A stretch of 64,000 nt of DNA from Rhizobium aethiopicum (GTDB lineage Bacteria; Pseudomonadota; Alphaproteobacteria; Rhizobiales; Rhizobiaceae): positions 95,321 to 159,320 of the forward strand of contig NZ_JACIFV010000013.1 of assembly GCF_014197535.1 (NCBI RefSeq), in the 5' to 3' direction. Below, piece after piece: positions 10,136 to 18,474 of this stretch; position 1 is the stretch's first letter; each line of letters opens with the position of its first letter. The position numbers were made by a program, and so were the translations under genes. The notes below the pieces were generated by a model that searched no databases, was not told where the DNA came from, and worked only from the letters and a program-made list of their open reading frames with translations.

Positions 10136-11011
10136 TCAGCTTGCGAAGCGGCCGGCGTCGGCGCCGTAGTAATTCAAGTAGCGGTCGGAAATGCTGGAGA
10201 TCGGCAGCACGATCAGCACGTCGGTCGTGTTGAAGGCGTGGTCGATGACCGCGCTGGAGCCGACCATCGCGCCGAGTCTGAGATAGCCCTTGATCAACGG
10301 CGGCAGGGCCATCAGCGCCCGCTTCGGGTTGACGGCCTCGGGCGGCATCAGGTCCATGTTGCGGGCGAGATGCGGCAGTGCGCCGATGGCCCACTCATCC
10401 TTCGCCAGCACATTGTGGTAGAGGAAGGACAGCGCCAGCGCGTGGCTTTCGAGATAGACGCCAGGGAACGAGGCGCAGCCGAACATGGCGCTCATGCCGT
10501 GCTTCAGCGCATAAGCCCAGTTGCCCTGCCAGAGAAGCTCGACGGTGCGTTTGGTGCGGTATTCCGGCAGCACGCAGGAGCGTCCGAGTTCCATGAAACG
10601 CTTGTCCGGATGCCTGGCGAGGAGGCTCTCGATTTCGAATTCGGACGCCGAGTAAAAACCGCCATTGGCGATCGCGACATCCTGGCGCAGCAGCCGGTAG
10701 GTGCCGACGATCTGGTCTTCCGGATCACCCTCGAGCGAGCGGTCGAGAACGAGAAGATGGTCGCAGAAAGCGTCATAGGCATCGAAATCGCGTTCGCGCC
10801 GCATGGCTTCCGGCGGCAGCTGCGCCTTCATTTCTTCGACGAAGACGCGGTAGCGCACGGCCTGGGCCGCATCGATCTCGCGTGCCGTGCGGGCAAGGCG
10901 GGTTTCGAGATTGCCGATCCGGCCGAGGATGTCGCCGTCTTGCTGCGCAGCCGTCGACGGCCGTGAAGCCTCCGCGGTAACGTCACGATTCAGGATGTCG
11001 ATGGAGGACAT
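10136..11011 (-). CDS. olsB: 3-hydroxyacyl-ACP:ornithine N-acyltransferase OlsB
   Basis: First enzyme of ornithine lipid synthesis: transfers a 3-hydroxyacyl chain from ACP to the alpha-amino group of ornithine to give lyso-ornithine lipid. The 291-residue protein is a GNAT-fold acyltransferase of the hemolysin-like/OlsB family, with the segments AQAVRYRVFVEEM, DHLLVLDR, VGTYRLLRQD and FMELGRSCVLPEYR. Ornithine lipids replace phospholipids under phosphate starvation in rhizobia. Consistent with that, a Pho-box-like site lies 48 bases upstream. Placement near tme and mutS agrees with the rhizobial chromosomal locus as I recall it. The homologue olsA is not in the window. Confidence 0.9.
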   Translation of the reverse strand: MSSIDILNRDVTAEASRPSTAAQQDGDILGRIGNLETRLARTAREIDAAQAVRYRVFVEEMKAQLPPEAMRRERDFDAYDAFCDHLLVLDRSLEGDPEDQIVGTYRLLRQDVAIANGGFYSASEFEIESLLARHPDKRFMELGRSCVLPEYRTKRTVELLWQGNWAYALKHGMSAMFGCASFPGVYLESHALALSFLYHNVLAKDEWAIGALPHLARNMDLMPPEAVNPKRALMALPPLIKGYLRLGAMVGSSAVIDHAFNTTDVLIVLPISSISDRYLNYYGADAGRFAS

Positions 11012-11043
11012 GGCGATTCTCCCGTTGCCGGCTTATCGACGCC

Positions 11044-11076
11044 ATAAAACACTTCTGTGCGACAGGAAAGTGACAT
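11044..11076 (-). promoter_or_regulatory. Pho-box-like PhoB site and -10 upstream of olsB
   Basis: Read on the minus strand, 11076-11059 is ATGTCACTTTCCTGTCGC. It fits the PhoB pattern of two 7-mers CTGTCAT separated by four bases at 10 of 14 positions, with both TGTC cores intact. Nine bases after the second 7-mer is TTTTAT (11049-11044), at the distance where PhoB promoters place the -10. The olsB ATG is 48 bases beyond the box. The match and geometry are seen; PhoB binding is inferred. Confidence 0.6.
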
Positions 11077-11121
11077 ATTGAATTTCCCGGCGCAAGCCGC
11101 CTGCATAGTCAGTTCAGCGAC

Positions 11122-13404
11122 CTACCGCGCTTCTGCCCGGCGGGCGGAAAGGGCGGCGACCGCCTGAACTTCCGTCAGTAGCCGCACCGGATCGACCGGC
11201 TTTACCATGACGCGGTTGGCGCCATTGAGCAATACCTGGCGGCGCGACTCGTCGCTCTTGTCGGCGGTGAGCACGATCACCGGCACCGGGTCGAGATCGA
11301 GCCGCCTTTCGTGGCCGCGCAGCCGCCCCAGCATGTCGATGCCGTTGCCGCCCGGCATCGACAGATCGCTGATGATGATGTCTGGCCGCGCGCTCGCCTC
11401 GCCGAGCGCGCAATCGAGCAGTGTCTCGAAATCCTCGACATGGTGCACCTTGTGTCCGCCCTTTTCCAGGACGACGCGCACCAGCATCGCATTGATCGGA
11501 TCGTCTTCTCCGAGCAGGATGCGCAGGCCGTGCGCGGCAACCACGGTCTCGGCCATCGGCAGGCCGAAACCCGGCTGGTTGTCGTTCAGCGCGTCGCGCT
11601 TCTCCATGCCGCGCATGCGCCCGCGCAGCACATCGATCAGCGATTGTTCGCGCAGCGGCCGGATGAGCCAGGCATCGAACAGGTCGAGCGGATGGGCACT
11701 GCGCTCTTCCGGGTTGACGAGCAGGACCTTGCGCAGGCCAAGGGCAGCGATTTCGGCGCGATCGGCGAGGTGCGCTGAAAATTCCGCCGACATGCGATGA
11801 TCGACGATGATATCGGTCGGCCGGCGGCCGCCGCTCGCCATTCCGAGCAGCTTCGCGCGCGCAGCCTCGCCGGTGTCGACGAGATGGCAGATGCCGCCGA
11901 GCGCGGTGATCGTTTCGGCAATGGCGGAGCGGGCGGCCCCCGCCGGCGCCAGCAGCACGACGCTGTTGCCGGAAAGCAGCGTGTTTCGCCGCTCGGAGCG
12001 CTCGCTGTCGAGTTCAATCGGGAAGCGGATGGTGAATGTGCTGCCTTTGCCCTTTTCACTGGTGACCGTCAGGGCGCCGTCGAATTCGCGCATGATGCGG
12101 GCGGAGATGGCAAGGCCGAGCCCGGTGCCGCCGCTCTTGTCGGCAACGTTTCCACCCTGCTCGAACTCGCCGAAGACGCGCGCCTGCTCCTCCGCCGTCA
12201 TGCCCGGACCGCTGTCGGTGACAGTGATCAGGAGGTTGCCGGCATCGAGCGATACACGGATGAAGACGCCGCCGGCCTGGGTGAATTTGACGGCATTGCC
12301 GATGACGTTGAACAGAACCTGGCGCAGCCGCGCCGCATCGAAGCTCATTTTCTCCGGAACGTCTGAGGATACGGTGGCGCCGATCTCGATGCCCTTTTCA
12401 TGCGCCCGGTGGGCGAGCATTTCGACAACGCTTTCCAGAAGCTTCCGCAGCGATTCCGAGCGCGGGTGAAGCTCGAATCGGCCGACCTCGATGGTGGAAA
12501 AATCGAGCAGATCCTCGACAAGCTGCGTCAAGGCGTGGCCGGACTGGCGGATGTTGGCGAGATAATTCTGCTGTTCCTGCGTCAGCCGCGTTTCCGCGAG
12601 CAGGTGCGTCATGCCGAGAATGCCGGAAAGCGGCGTACGCACTTCGTGGCTGACGGTTGCAAGCAGCCGCGATTTGGCGGCGCTGTTATACTCCGCTTTC
12701 TGGCGGGCGGACTCGCGGCTCTGCGCGACGAGCCGCTCCTCCGTCACATCACGGGCAACACTCTGCAGCAGCAGGTGGCCGCTGCCCGGATCGCGGGTGA
12801 CGACGTCGCGCCAGAGGAAAATACGCTGGCCTTCCGGCGTCGAGATCTCGACGTCGTAGCAGTGCGGGATCGGGCCGGGGCGGAAGGCAAGCCCGATCTC
12901 TTCGCAGGTCCGCCCTTCCGGACGCAGCCGGCCGGTCAGACGGCGAAACGTGTCGTTGGCCGAGATGATGCGCCGGTCCATGGCACGGGTGAGGGTGATG
13001 TCGCCGAGCACGTCATGCACCTCGGCGAAGAGCTTCGCGCCATCATTGCCGTTCGGAGTGGATCGACCGGCCGGCTGCCCGCTTCTCTGCCGGCGAACCA
13101 TCAGCACGGCATAACAGGCGATGACGGCAAGGCCGAGAGCGACGAGGCCGCCCGAAAGGAGCAGCGGCTCGCCGGCATGGGCGAGCAGCGTCAGGATCAT
13201 CGCGGCCAGAAAGCCCGCGCCGCTCAGCCAATAGAACAGCAGGCGCCGCGTCGCTGCAGGCCCTGATAGGGGCGCAGCACCCGTGCGCGCTGTCGATGCG
13301 CCGGGACGCGGCGAGGGTTCCTCCGTCCGCTCCCGATGCGGCTTGACGGCGGTTCCGCCGAAGGCGGCGGACAATCTTTCCTGCAACTGTCCCAGACTCT
13401 GCAT
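11122..13404 (-). CDS. Hybrid sensor histidine kinase with PAS and C-terminal receiver domain
   Basis: Membrane-associated two-component sensor of 760 residues. Order: a basic and proline-rich N-terminus, two transmembrane helices at about 55-75 and 80-103, a PAS domain (about 125-220), HisKA with phosphoacceptor His253 in VSHEVRTPLSG, HATPase_c with N, G1 and G2 boxes (VIGNAVKF, TDSGPGM, GGTGLGLAI), a degenerate receiver-like stretch (about 460-590), and a genuine receiver domain from about 627 with phosphoacceptor Asp680 in IISDLSMPG and Lys in VMVKPV. No response regulator gene is adjacent, so output probably goes through a phosphotransfer protein elsewhere. It lies 55 bases downstream of lspA and 110 bases upstream of olsB. 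The stimulus is unknown. Confidence 0.9.
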   Translation of the reverse strand: MQSLGQLQERLSAAFGGTAVKPHRERTEEPSPRPGASTARTGAAPLSGPAATRRLLFYWLSGAGFLAAMILTLLAHAGEPLLLSGGLVALGLAVIACYAVLMVRRQRSGQPAGRSTPNGNDGAKLFAEVHDVLGDITLTRAMDRRIISANDTFRRLTGRLRPEGRTCEEIGLAFRPGPIPHCYDVEISTPEGQRIFLWRDVVTRDPGSGHLLLQSVARDVTEERLVAQSRESARQKAEYNSAAKSRLLATVSHEVRTPLSGILGMTHLLAETRLTQEQQNYLANIRQSGHALTQLVEDLLDFSTIEVGRFELHPRSESLRKLLESVVEMLAHRAHEKGIEIGATVSSDVPEKMSFDAARLRQVLFNVIGNAVKFTQAGGVFIRVSLDAGNLLITVTDSGPGMTAEEQARVFGEFEQGGNVADKSGGTGLGLAISARIMREFDGALTVTSEKGKGSTFTIRFPIELDSERSERRNTLLSGNSVVLLAPAGAARSAIAETITALGGICHLVDTGEAARAKLLGMASGGRRPTDIIVDHRMSAEFSAHLADRAEIAALGLRKVLLVNPEERSAHPLDLFDAWLIRPLREQSLIDVLRGRMRGMEKRDALNDNQPGFGLPMAETVVAAHGLRILLGEDDPINAMLVRVVLEKGGHKVHHVEDFETLLDCALGEASARPDIIISDLSMPGGNGIDMLGRLRGHERRLDLDPVPVIVLTADKSDESRRQVLLNGANRVMVKPVDPVRLLTEVQAVAALSARRAEAR

Positions 13405-13459
13405 GGTATCTGGATAACATGAGGCTTGTTCCGAATGCCTTCAGGAATTCGATAAGATT

Positions 13460-13963
13460 TTAGCGGCCGGCCTTTTTCGGCAGCAGCAGCTCCTCGAGAA
13501 TGACGCAGCCGGCGCCGATAGTGATGAAACTGTCGGCGAGATTGAACACCGCAAACGACCAGCTTTCGGTGTAGAAGAGGATGTAGTCGATCACATGCCC
13601 GTAGGCGAAGCGGTCGACAAGATTGCCGATCGCCCCAGCAATGATCAGCGCATAGCCGAGATGGGCGAGCCAGCGGTCATTTGCCGTGCGATACCACAGC
13701 CAGATGACGAAGGCGACGATGACGAGCCGCATGCCGACGATGAACCAGCCGTCCATCCCCTCCAGCATCGAAAAGGCGACGCCGAGATTATAGGTGCGAT
13801 AGAGCGCCAGCATCGGAATGACGGGCACGGCTTCCTGCAGCGGCAGGGTATGATCGACGGCGATCTTGATGATCTGATCGACGAGAACGGCGAAGAGGAT
13901 GAAGAATAGGATCGGCGCCGGGCGCGAAAACAGTGCGGGGCGTGCATGCGTCGGTTCGGTCAT
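13460..13963 (-). CDS. lspA: Lipoprotein signal peptidase LspA
   Basis: Inner-membrane aspartyl peptidase that removes signal peptides from prolipoproteins after diacylglyceryl modification. The 167-residue protein has four predicted membrane helices and the two catalytic aspartates, Asp117 in GNLVDR and Asp144 in NLADS. The start at 13963 gives a four-base ATGA overlap with the stop of the upstream RNA methyltransferase and the normal family length; a longer in-frame extension exists but would run over that gene. It is the last gene of a tightly coupled three-gene run. Lipoprotein substrates in this window include the gene products at 58615 and 62516. Confidence 0.95.
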   Translation of the reverse strand: MTEPTHARPALFSRPAPILFFILFAVLVDQIIKIAVDHTLPLQEAVPVIPMLALYRTYNLGVAFSMLEGMDGWFIVGMRLVIVAFVIWLWYRTANDRWLAHLGYALIIAGAIGNLVDRFAYGHVIDYILFYTESWSFAVFNLADSFITIGAGCVILEELLLPKKAGR

Positions 13964-14820
13964 TTGCCCTCGGCAAGTGAGAGGAGATGGCGGCGCGCCT
14001 CGAAAAGCATGACGGCGGTGGCGACGGCGAGGTTGAGGGAGTCGGCGCGGCCCTGCTGCGGGATGCGGGCAAGCGCATCGGCTTCCCGGGCGAGCTGGTC
14101 CGGCAGGCCGGATTGCTCGTTGCCCATCAGCAATACGGTGGGCCTCTTCCGGTAGTCGATCGTGCGATAATCGACCGCGCCGGCCAGATGGGTGGCGACG
14201 ATGGAAACGCCGGCCGACTTCCGCCAGGCCAGGAACTCCTCTGGCGTCGCCCGCGCGACCGGAACGGCGAAGACCGAGCCCATGGTTGCCCGCACGGTTT
14301 CCAGCGAGAAGGGATCGGTCGTCTCGCCGATCAGAATGATGCCGGCCGCGCCGGCCGCATCGGCCGTTCGGATGATGGTGCCGAGATTGCCGGGATCGCG
14401 CACCCGGTCGAGCGCCACCCACGTCTCACCCTCCTGCGGCCGGATGCCCTTGAGCGGCGTCCAGCGTTGCTCGAAGATGCCGACGACCATTTGCGGGTTG
14501 TCGCGCCGGGTGATTGCGGCGATCACCTTTTCGCTAACTTCGAGCACCAGCCCGCCCGAGGCGACGGTCCTTGCCGCCATCTGCTCGACCAGCGGCTTGC
14601 CCTTGGCGGCCTTGGCGTAGACCAGCGTACGGATCGTCCAGCCGAGCTCGATCGCATCGATGACGAGCTTCAGCCCTTCGGCGAGGAAAGTCCCGCTTTC
14701 CTCCCGAGACTTCTTGTTGGTCAGCGCCTTGATGTCCTTGATGATCGGATTGGCGAGCGAGGTGACTTCCTTCACCTGCCCGACCCTGCGCGGCCCCTGA
14801 TCGGGGAAGTCCTTGCTCAT
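13960..14820 (-). CDS. TrmH/SpoU-family RNA 2'-O-methyltransferase
   Basis: Transfers a methyl group from S-adenosylmethionine to a ribose 2'-OH of rRNA or tRNA; the exact target cannot be read from the sequence. The 286-residue protein has an N-terminal substrate-binding domain (ANPIIKDIKALTNKKSREESG, shortened: IIKDIKAL…KKSREES) and a C-terminal SPOUT knot domain with the three family motifs NLGTIIRTADAAG, LLMGNEQSGL and LNLAVATAVML. The start at 14820 overlaps the stop of the preceding methyltransferase by ATGA, and its stop overlaps the lspA start in the same way, so the three are translationally coupled. Confidence 0.9.
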   Translation of the reverse strand: MSKDFPDQGPRRVGQVKEVTSLANPIIKDIKALTNKKSREESGTFLAEGLKLVIDAIELGWTIRTLVYAKAAKGKPLVEQMAARTVASGGLVLEVSEKVIAAITRRDNPQMVVGIFEQRWTPLKGIRPQEGETWVALDRVRDPGNLGTIIRTADAAGAAGIILIGETTDPFSLETVRATMGSVFAVPVARATPEEFLAWRKSAGVSIVATHLAGAVDYRTIDYRKRPTVLLMGNEQSGLPDQLAREADALARIPQQGRADSLNLAVATAVMLFEARRHLLSLAEGK

Positions 14821-15914
14821 TTCGGCACCCAGCGGGAAAAGAGGGAGGTGGAAAGCGCGCGCCCCGGCGTTTTGCCGTCGAGGCCTGCCTCGCGAATCAC
14901 CAGCTCGCCGGATTCGACCGCGCCGCCGGCGCCGCGCATCGTTTCGCGCATCAGCTCGTGGATCGAATAGAAGCTGGCGCGGATCGAATAGGCCGTCAGC
15001 ACCAGGCCGACCGCCTTCGGCGACAGGATTTCGCGGCAGACATCGAGCATCAGCGGCAGATGCTCGAAGAGATGCCAGACTTCGCCATTGGGGCCGCGGC
15101 CGAATTTCGGCGGATCGGTCAGGATGATGTCGTACTGGCTGCCGCGCCGTTCCTCGCGCAGAATGAACTTCATCGCATCCTCGCAGATCCAGCGGATCGG
15201 CAGCTTCTCCATGCGGCCGAGCGCCTGGTTCTCGCGCGCCCAGCCGATCGCCTTCTTCGAGGCGTCGACATGGGTGACCTCGGCGCCGGCAGCGGCGGCG
15301 ACCAGCGAGGCGACGCCGGTATAACCGAAGAGGTTCAGCACCTTCAGCGGCCGGCCGGCCTTTTCGACCGCCTCCTTCATCCAGCTCCAATGCACGATCT
15401 GCTCGGGAAAGACACCGACGTGACGGAACGAGGTGAAGCGGCCGAGGAAATCGACACCGAGCAGGTTGAGCGGCCAGGTCTCGCCGAGCGCCTCCCTCGG
15501 GAAGCGCCAGCGGCCGGTGCCTTCCTCGTCGGTATCGCCGGTGAACACGGCATCGACCTTCTCCCAGATCTGCGGCGCCAGCGAAGGCCGCCACAGCGCC
15601 TGGGCTTCCGGACGGATGATGCGATAGGGGCCATATTGCTCGAGCTTCTGGCCGTCGCCGCTGTCGATCAGGTGGAAGTCACCGGCGCCGAGCGATTCGA
15701 GAATGACAGGCACGCGCTCCGCCGGTCGATCGCCGCTGCGTTCCATGAGCGGGCGCGAAACCGCCGCTGGCGTTGCGGTCTCGCGAACTGTATCGCGTGT
15801 GACGGCGGGGCGTGCCACGGGCTTCGGTGCTCGGCCGGCCCGATCGTCCCTGCGGCTTTCACCGGCGGGACCTGATGTCTTCTTCTGGCCCGGCCGGCGT
15901 TCTCTTTGTTTCAA
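14817..15914 (-). CDS. Class I SAM-dependent methyltransferase, RlmI/RlmK-like
   Basis: Probable nucleic-acid methyltransferase of 365 residues. The first ~65 residues are a low-complexity tail rich in Arg, Pro and Ala and may not all be translated; an internal start is possible. The rest has a Rossmann core with VLNLFGYTGVASLVAAAAGA (SAM motif I), THVDASKKAIGWAREN (motif II), and LTDPPKFGRG (motif IV) resembling 23S rRNA cytosine methyltransferases. Its stop overlaps the start of the SpoU-type gene (ATGA). The pairing of two RNA methyltransferases with lspA in one coupled run suggests a shared leader upstream of 15914, but no promoter is obvious there. Confidence 0.85.
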   Translation of the reverse strand: MKQRERRPGQKKTSGPAGESRRDDRAGRAPKPVARPAVTRDTVRETATPAAVSRPLMERSGDRPAERVPVILESLGAGDFHLIDSGDGQKLEQYGPYRIIRPEAQALWRPSLAPQIWEKVDAVFTGDTDEEGTGRWRFPREALGETWPLNLLGVDFLGRFTSFRHVGVFPEQIVHWSWMKEAVEKAGRPLKVLNLFGYTGVASLVAAAAGAEVTHVDASKKAIGWARENQALGRMEKLPIRWICEDAMKFILREERRGSQYDIILTDPPKFGRGPNGEVWHLFEHLPLMLDVCREILSPKAVGLVLTAYSIRASFYSIHELMRETMRGAGGAVESGELVIREAGLDGKTPGRALSTSLFSRWVPK

Positions 15915-16020
15915 CGTGCTCTTCCGCGTCTCTGTCGGGTTTTTCGTCCTCTAGCCTAGAAGACTGGAGCGGATCAACTGGGCGCCGACCACGCCTGGAC
16001 AGGTTCTCTTGTGGCGGCGT

Positions 16021-16611
16021 TCATTTCAAGCCCTCGGATGCGTGCGTGCGAAGCCAGCTTTCCGCCGCATAGAGGGCCGCGACATGCATCGATTGCATGA
16101 TAACGGCGCCGGACCGCAGGTCGGCAAGGATATCGCCAAGATCTGCAAACAACATGTCGACTTTCTCACCAGGGTCGAAATGGGGTTCGCCTGATCTGTT
16201 CAAGCCAAACGCCAGCCAGCTCGTGACTATATTGCTGTGGTTGGCGGCATTCGGATAGGAGGTGAGCAGCTTGACGAAGGTCGAGGCGTCATAGCCGGTC
16301 TCTTCCCGCAGTTCGCGCCGCGCTGCCGCCATCGCCGCATCGCCGGCCTCGATGTCAGCGGGTTCGACGCCGCCGGCGACGAGACCGAGGACGATTTCGG
16401 CTCGGCCATGCCGGTATTCCCGCGTCAACAGCACGCATCCGTCGGGCATCAGCGGGATGACGTTGATCCAATCGGGATAATCGAGCACATGGAACGGAGC
16501 GACGACGATCCCATCGGCGGTAACGCAATCGTCGCTGCGAAGCCGGATCCAGCGATCCTCGTAGGTGATCCGGCTCGCCGTCACGCTCCAGGGTTTCAAT
16601 TCGTCGCTCAT
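16021..16611 (-). CDS. Nudix hydrolase
   Basis: Cleaves a nucleoside diphosphate linked to another moiety; ADP-ribose-type substrates are common for proteins of this length. The 196-residue protein has the second half of the Nudix box clearly (RRELREETGY, about residues 100-109). The first conserved Glu position is occupied by Asp and the spacing ahead of it is looser than the consensus, so the helix-loop-helix is slightly divergent. No signal peptide. It stands alone between the methyltransferase run and the divergent CoxG-like gene. Substrate not assigned. Confidence 0.85.
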   Translation of the reverse strand: MSDELKPWSVTASRITYEDRWIRLRSDDCVTADGIVVAPFHVLDYPDWINVIPLMPDGCVLLTREYRHGRAEIVLGLVAGGVEPADIEAGDAAMAAARRELREETGYDASTFVKLLTSYPNAANHSNIVTSWLAFGLNRSGEPHFDPGEKVDMLFADLGDILADLRSGAVIMQSMHVAALYAAESWLRTHASEGLK

Positions 16612-16715
16612 CGTAATTCTTTCCGATAGAGGCCACCAGATAACATTCCCATCCGCCGTGGCAAAGGGCTTTGCTGCTGGGATAAGATGGGGCGAATCGC
16701 AGATGGGGCTATCGG

Positions 16716-17171
16716 ATGGATATCACCGGCGAAGAACGCATCGCCGCGCCGCGGGACATGGTCTGGGCAGCGCTCAACGATCCGGATATCATGCGCGACT
16801 GCATTCCGGGCTGCCAAAACATCGAGCGGCTGTCGCCAAGCGCTTTCGAGGCGACGATCAAGGTGAAGTTCAGCCTTTTGTCTGCCACCTTCCATGGGTT
16901 GCTGACGCTTTCCAATATCGATGCGCCGGAAAGCTATACGCTGTCGGCCGAAGGCAAGGGCGGTCTGGCCGGCTTCGCCAGGGGCAGCGCCGATGTCGTG
17001 CTCGAGGCGAGGGGCGAGGAGACGATCCTGCACTATAGGGCCAAGGCGGAACTCGGCGGCAGGCTCGCCCAGCTCGGCACACGCCTGCTCGATTCGACCT
17101 CGCAGCGGCTGGCCGAAGGTTTCTTCTCGGATTTCAATACTGCGGTCGTTGCAAAAATGGCTGCGGATTGA
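16716..17171 (+). CDS. CoxG-like SRPBCC family protein
   Basis: A 151-residue single-domain protein of the SRPBCC/START-like fold, matching the carbon monoxide dehydrogenase subunit G (CoxG) family: it begins MDITGEERIAAPRDMVWAAL with DPDIMRDCIPGCQ and a long C-terminal helix. CoxG proteins associate with molybdenum hydroxylases, often at the membrane, but no molybdenum hydroxylase genes are nearby, so its partner and ligand are unknown. It is divergent from the Nudix gene and followed 55 bases later by a GNAT gene in the same direction. Confidence 0.82.
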   Translation: MDITGEERIAAPRDMVWAALNDPDIMRDCIPGCQNIERLSPSAFEATIKVKFSLLSATFHGLLTLSNIDAPESYTLSAEGKGGLAGFARGSADVVLEARGEETILHYRAKAELGGRLAQLGTRLLDSTSQRLAEGFFSDFNTAVVAKMAAD

Positions 17172-17226
17172 GCGCCGAAGGCTTTCGCTGCGACTTGGCG
17201 CGGACCTGCGCCTGAGCTATTCCGAC

Positions 17227-17664
17227 ATGATGACATGGACCATCAGGCCGCCACGGGCGGAAGACCAGGAAATGCTCGCGGACATCTATCTTTCCGTGCG
17301 CCGCCAGACATTCGTCTGGGTCGATCCCGGCAAGTTTCACCGCGAGGATTTCTCCGTCCATACAAATGGCGAGACGATCTTCGTCTGCGAGCATACCGAT
17401 CGGAGCGTCGCCGGCTTCCTGTCGCTCTGGCCGGAGGACGATTTCATTCACATGCTTTATATAAGGCAGGAATTCCAGGGACTCGGCGCCGGCACGGCGC
17501 TGCTCCGGGCACTGCCGGAATGGCCGCAACATAAATATCGGCTGAAATGCCTGGTGAACAACCGGCGGGCGAAGGCCTTCTACCTTTCCCACGGGTTTGC
17601 CGTGACCGGCAACGGCGCGTCGCCGGAAGGCGACTACGAGGAGCTGAGCTTTTCTCCGGTTTGA
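17227..17664 (+). CDS. GNAT-family N-acetyltransferase
   Basis: A 145-residue acetyl-CoA-dependent acetyltransferase. The GNAT core is visible: the N-terminal strand TWTIRPPRAEDQEMLADIY, motif A around FIHMLYIRQEFQGLGAGTAL with the Q/RxxGxG/A pyrophosphate loop QGLGAG, and motif B with NNRRAKAFYLSHGF. I place the start at the ATG pair at 17227/17230; the frame is open further upstream but that part overlaps the CoxG-like gene. The ribosome binding site is weak, so it may be read by coupling from the gene before it. Substrate unknown. Confidence 0.85.
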   Translation: MMTWTIRPPRAEDQEMLADIYLSVRRQTFVWVDPGKFHREDFSVHTNGETIFVCEHTDRSVAGFLSLWPEDDFIHMLYIRQEFQGLGAGTALLRALPEWPQHKYRLKCLVNNRRAKAFYLSHGFAVTGNGASPEGDYEELSFSPV

Positions 17665-17683
17665 CTCAGGGCGAGAGTCGATC

Positions 17684-18016
17684 TTATCGCGACGGCAGCT
17701 GGCCGGCGATCTCCTCCGCGCGGGACCTGTGACGATCAGCCTCGCCCTGCCAACGAATGGCTTCCTTGGCCTCGGTGCGGGCGCGCTTGCGGTGTTTGCC
17801 CTGGCTGAACCAGGTGGCGGCCGAGCCGATCAGCATGCCTGCTATCAATGCGATGAACAGGAAGACGAAGAAGGGTGCGGAAACCGCAAGCACCTGGTCT
17901 TCGGGCTTGAAGGGATTGAAGGCGAGCGTGACGCTCTGCCGGTTGGCGACGCAGAAGACGATGAGGATGACTCCGAGCGGCAGCAGAATCAACAGATTGA
18001 CGATCTTCTTGGCCAT
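17684..18016 (-). CDS. LapA-domain (DUF1049) membrane protein
   Basis: A 110-residue inner-membrane protein with two predicted transmembrane helices (about 5-25 and 45-68) separated by a short segment containing the family motif NRQSVTLAFNPF, followed by a basic, helical cytoplasmic tail. This is the arrangement of the LapA/DUF1049 family, in which E. coli LapA helps regulate LPS amount through LapB/FtsH. No lapB is next to it. It lies downstream of ihfB, separated by a perfect inverted repeat that may isolate the two transcripts. Confidence 0.85.
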   Translation of the reverse strand: MAKKIVNLLILLPLGVILIVFCVANRQSVTLAFNPFKPEDQVLAVSAPFFVFLFIALIAGMLIGSAATWFSQGKHRKRARTEAKEAIRWQGEADRHRSRAEEIAGQLPSR

Positions 18017-18040
18017 TTAAGCTCTCCATGCGCCTTATAT

Positions 18041-18080
18041 GCATCGGCCCGAAAATCGATTCCGACTTTCGGGCCGATGC
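18041..18080. repeat. Perfect 14-bp inverted repeat between ihfB and the LapA-domain gene
   Basis: GCATCGGCCCGAAA (18041-18054) and its exact complement (18067-18080) flank a 12-base loop. Similar GC-rich palindromes containing CATCGGCCCGAAA occur widely between rhizobial genes. It is downstream of ihfB and could stop or stabilise that transcript, though no T-run follows. Confidence 0.6.
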
Positions 18081-18145
18081 GCTAGCAGAATAGGAAAACG
18101 GTGTTCAAGTTCAAGTGCGGTTTCGCCGCAGGTGACTCGCGCCGC

Positions 18146-18445
18146 TCAGTCCTCTTCGTCGGCCTGGCCGGGATTGAGCCGCTCGCGCAGTTCCTTGCCT
18201 GTTTTGAAGAAGGGAACCCACTTCTCCTCGACGAAGACGGTATCGCCGGTGCGTGGGTTGCGGCCCGAGCGGGAAGGGCGGTTCTTGACCGAAAACGCGC
18301 CGAAGCCGCGCAATTCGACGCGGTTGCCCGCAGCCAGTGCATCGGTGATCTCGTCGAGAACCGCGTTGACGATATTTTCGACGTCGCGATGATAGAGATG
18401 CGGGTTGCGTGCCGCAACAATCTGCACCAATTCGGACTTGATCAC
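18146..18445 (-). CDS. ihfB: Integration host factor subunit beta
   Basis: DNA-bending nucleoid protein that pairs with IHF alpha; it shapes sigma-54 promoters so that distant activators can contact RpoN holoenzyme, among other roles. The 99-residue protein has the full HU/IHF fold: the helical body MIKSELVQIVAARNPHL, then VELRGFGAFSVKNR, the minor-groove arm with GRNPRTGD, and KTGKELRERLN at the end. The short acidic tail is normal for rhizobia. It follows sppA by 29 bases in the same direction and is likely in its operon. Its closeness to rpoN is probably coincidental but functionally apt. Confidence 0.95.
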   Translation of the reverse strand: MIKSELVQIVAARNPHLYHRDVENIVNAVLDEITDALAAGNRVELRGFGAFSVKNRPSRSGRNPRTGDTVFVEEKWVPFFKTGKELRERLNPGQADEED

Positions 18446-18474
18446 AGTCGCCCCCTTAAATTATTGATTTCTTA

